From Natrinema soli (lineage in GTDB: Archaea > Halobacteriota > Halobacteria > Halobacteriales > Natrialbaceae), in NCBI RefSeq assembly GCF_028618695.1, contig NZ_JAQIVI010000299.1, forward strand, positions 1-22,533: a stretch of DNA of 22,533 nt, read 5' to 3'. The translations under genes were made by a program, and so were the position numbers. Shown one piece after another: positions 21,039-22,533 of the stretch (position 1 is the first letter of the stretch; the number at the start of each line of letters is the position of its first letter). The notes under the pieces were generated by a model. It saw only the letters and a list, made by a program, of their open reading frames with translations. It was not told where the DNA came from and did no database searches.

Positions 21039-22418
21039 GTGAACTTACGACGCCTTTTCAGACCGGAGTGTATCGCAGTCATCGGCGCCTCACGGACGGA
21101 GGGAAAACTTGGGTACGAGGCGATGGCGAATGCCGTTGCGTTCGACGGCCCCGTATATCCCGTGAATCCCTCTGCAGAGGGGTCTGTTCTCGGCGAACCG
21201 TCCGAAGCGTCCGTAACCGACATCGATGAGCGTGTGGACCTAGCGCTGCTCGCCGTCCCTGCACCGGTAGTACCGGAGGTTCTGGCGGAGTGTGGGGAAG
21301 CAAACGTCGGCGGCGCCATCATATACTCCGGGGGGTTCGCAGAAGCGGGCGAGGACGGTAAAGCGCTACAGACCGAGGTCACGGAGGTCGCTGACAAGTA
21401 CGGTATCGCACTTCTCGGCCCGAACACGAGCGGGTTCGTCGCACCGGCACAGAACCTCTTCACGTCGTTCGCGGGCGGCGTCGAATCCATCGAGCCAGGT
21501 GGTGTGACGATTCTCGCACAGAGCGGTGGGGTAGCCCATCAACTTGCGTTCAGCGCACACCGCGAGGGCCGGGGAATATCGACGATGGTAGGACTTGGGA
21601 ACCGAGCGAATGTTGGGTTCGAGGAAACAGTTCGGTACTTCGATGATGACCCCCAGACTGACGCCATCGTCCTCCATGTCGAGGGCACCGACACTGGGCG
21701 CGCGCTTGTGGAGACCTGCTGCGATGCCGACACCCCCGTCGCGGCCTACAAGGTCGGGAAGGCGGACGTCGGTGACTTCGCGGAGTCACACACGGGCGCG
21801 CTCACGGGCGACCACGACCTCTACACGGCCGGGTTTGCGCAGTACGGCGTGTCCACGGTCGACTCGACGACCGAACTCCTCGACGCGGGCGTCGCACTCG
21901 CGGACGCGCCGTCCCCTGACGGCCCGAACGTCGGCGTCGTCACCGCGCAAGCGGGGCCGGGGATCGCCATCACCGACCGTCTGAAAGCCGCTGACGCGGA
22001 GTTTCCGACGCTCACAGACGAGACGCAGGAGGCCGTCGAGGAGATCCTCCCGGGGATGACCTACTCGGCGAACCCCGTTGACACGGGTCGACCGATGCCC
22101 GAGTTCGGCGACGTGGTCGCGGCCGTCGCGCGCGACGAGAACGTGGACGTCGTCATGGTCTACGAACTGTACGAGCGAGCGTTAGGGTACCCGACCGAGG
22201 GCCTCGAGGGGCTCGTGGATGAGGTCGACAAGCCGATCGTCTTCGCAACCGGGGGCCCCGACGCGGTGCTGGCCGACGAACTCGCCGGGCTCGAGTCGCT
22301 CGACATCCCGACCTTCCGGACGCCCGAACGGGGTGCCGACGCCGTCGCGGCCCTCGTGCAGGACGCGCTACGAAACGCCGATCCGGACGCCGCCGAAGCC
22401 GAAGAGGTGAGCCGATGA
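21039..22418 (+). CDS. ADP-forming acyl-CoA (acetate-CoA) synthetase, alpha subunit
   Basis: A 459-residue NDP-forming acyl-CoA synthetase alpha chain. The N-terminal CoA-binding domain starts MNLRRLFRPECIAVIGASRT; two ligase-CoA domains follow with LLGPNTSGFVAP, ILAQSGGVAHQLAF and the SHTGALTGDHDLYTAGF segment that carries the phosphorylated histidine (near residue 249). With its beta subunit it interconverts acyl-CoA + ADP + Pi and acid + ATP + CoA, conserving energy from acyl-CoA. The start is GTG 21039; an ATG at 21035 is out of frame. The stop overlaps the ATG of the beta gene (22415-22418 ATGA), so the subunits are coupled. Subunits are separate here, whereas many haloarchaeal enzymes are a fused chain. 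It may recover ATP from a CoA-ester end product of the pathway. Confidence 0.9.
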   Translation: MNLRRLFRPECIAVIGASRTEGKLGYEAMANAVAFDGPVYPVNPSAEGSVLGEPSEASVTDIDERVDLALLAVPAPVVPEVLAECGEANVGGAIIYSGGFAEAGEDGKALQTEVTEVADKYGIALLGPNTSGFVAPAQNLFTSFAGGVESIEPGGVTILAQSGGVAHQLAFSAHREGRGISTMVGLGNRANVGFEETVRYFDDDPQTDAIVLHVEGTDTGRALVETCCDADTPVAAYKVGKADVGDFAESHTGALTGDHDLYTAGFAQYGVSTVDSTTELLDAGVALADAPSPDGPNVGVVTAQAGPGIAITDRLKAADAEFPTLTDETQEAVEEILPGMTYSANPVDTGRPMPEFGDVVAAVARDENVDVVMVYELYERALGYPTEGLEGLVDEVDKPIVFATGGPDAVLADELAGLESLDIPTFRTPERGADAVAALVQDALRNADPDAAEAEEVSR

Positions 22419-22533
22419 CCGATTTCGACGCGGACGAGGCGTCCGAGACGACTGACGCGATCGATTCGATCGAGGCGGCGCTCGCGGAGGACCGATCCGC
22501 CCTGACCGAACCCGAGGCGAAGCGGCTGGTCGC
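22415..22533 (+). CDS. ADP-forming acyl-CoA synthetase, beta subunit (partial, 5' end only)
   Basis: The first 39 codons are inside the window and the gene runs off the right edge. After an acidic N-terminal leader the sequence reads ALTEPEAKRLV, the beginning of the ATP-grasp domain of this family, where such proteins carry LSE-type-x-x-AK-x-LL. The ATG overlaps the stop of the alpha gene by ATGA. The beta chain binds nucleotide and completes the phosphate transfer from the alpha subunit's histidine. Identity rests on this short stretch plus its position. Confidence 0.75.
   Translation, partial: MTDFDADEASETTDAIDSIEAALAEDRSALTEPEAKRLV

Noticed and set aside
1..22533. CRISPR arrays, tRNA and rRNA genes
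   Set aside because: No regularly spaced direct repeats and no cloverleaf-like or rRNA-like sequence was seen on either strand.

Overview
The window looks like haloarchaeal chromosomal or megaplasmid DNA. Proteins are acidic (Asp/Glu-rich), coding sequence is GC-rich with strong G/C at third positions, most promoters are an archaeal TATA-like box 24-36 nt before a start codon (leaderless or nearly leaderless mRNAs), and both transposases are of haloarchaeal type. No tRNA, rRNA or CRISPR array was seen.

Region 1 (1-3.6 kb) is a mobile-element zone. It holds an IS5-family element bounded by a perfect 27-bp inverted repeat; its transposase is frameshifted at a run of 20 G. It also holds a tandem hot-dog (thioesterase-like) gene, a small 81-codon gene surrounded by palindromes and an inverted repeat, and an IS1595-family transposase.

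Region 2 (3.7-10.6 kb) is aromatic/acyl-CoA catabolism. An AMP-forming acyl-CoA ligase and an enoyl-CoA hydratase lie on the + strand. On the - strand is a tightly overlapping operon for a phenylacetyl-CoA-epoxidase-like oxygenase (PaaA, PaaD DUF59 part, PaaB, PaaC, PaaD zinc-ribbon part), followed by a separate GNAT plus [2Fe-2S] ferredoxin unit. An SDR dehydrogenase lies upstream of paaA. PaaD is split into two genes, and there is no PaaE flavin reductase in the window.

Region 3 (11.4-20.9 kb) starts with an IclR-type regulator. It is followed by a - strand block of aconitase-family hydratase, homocitrate-synthase-like enzyme and class III CoA-transferase. A + strand block then holds a MaoC-type hydratase, a small unknown protein that overlaps a PaaK-type ligase, and two metallo-beta-lactamase-fold hydrolases.

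Region 4 (21.0 kb to the end) encodes the two subunits of an ADP-forming acyl-CoA synthetase; the beta subunit runs off the window.

Read together, this is a catabolic island for an aromatic or other carboxylic acid. The acid would be activated to a CoA thioester by the PaaK-like or AMP-binding ligase or by CoA transfer, oxygenated by the Paa-like diiron enzyme with ferredoxin as possible electron donor, and processed by MaoC/crotonase hydratases and the SDR, under IclR control. A homocitrate-synthase/aconitase pair is not part of the known phenylacetate route, so the pathway may be a variant or undescribed. The actual substrate cannot be read from sequence.
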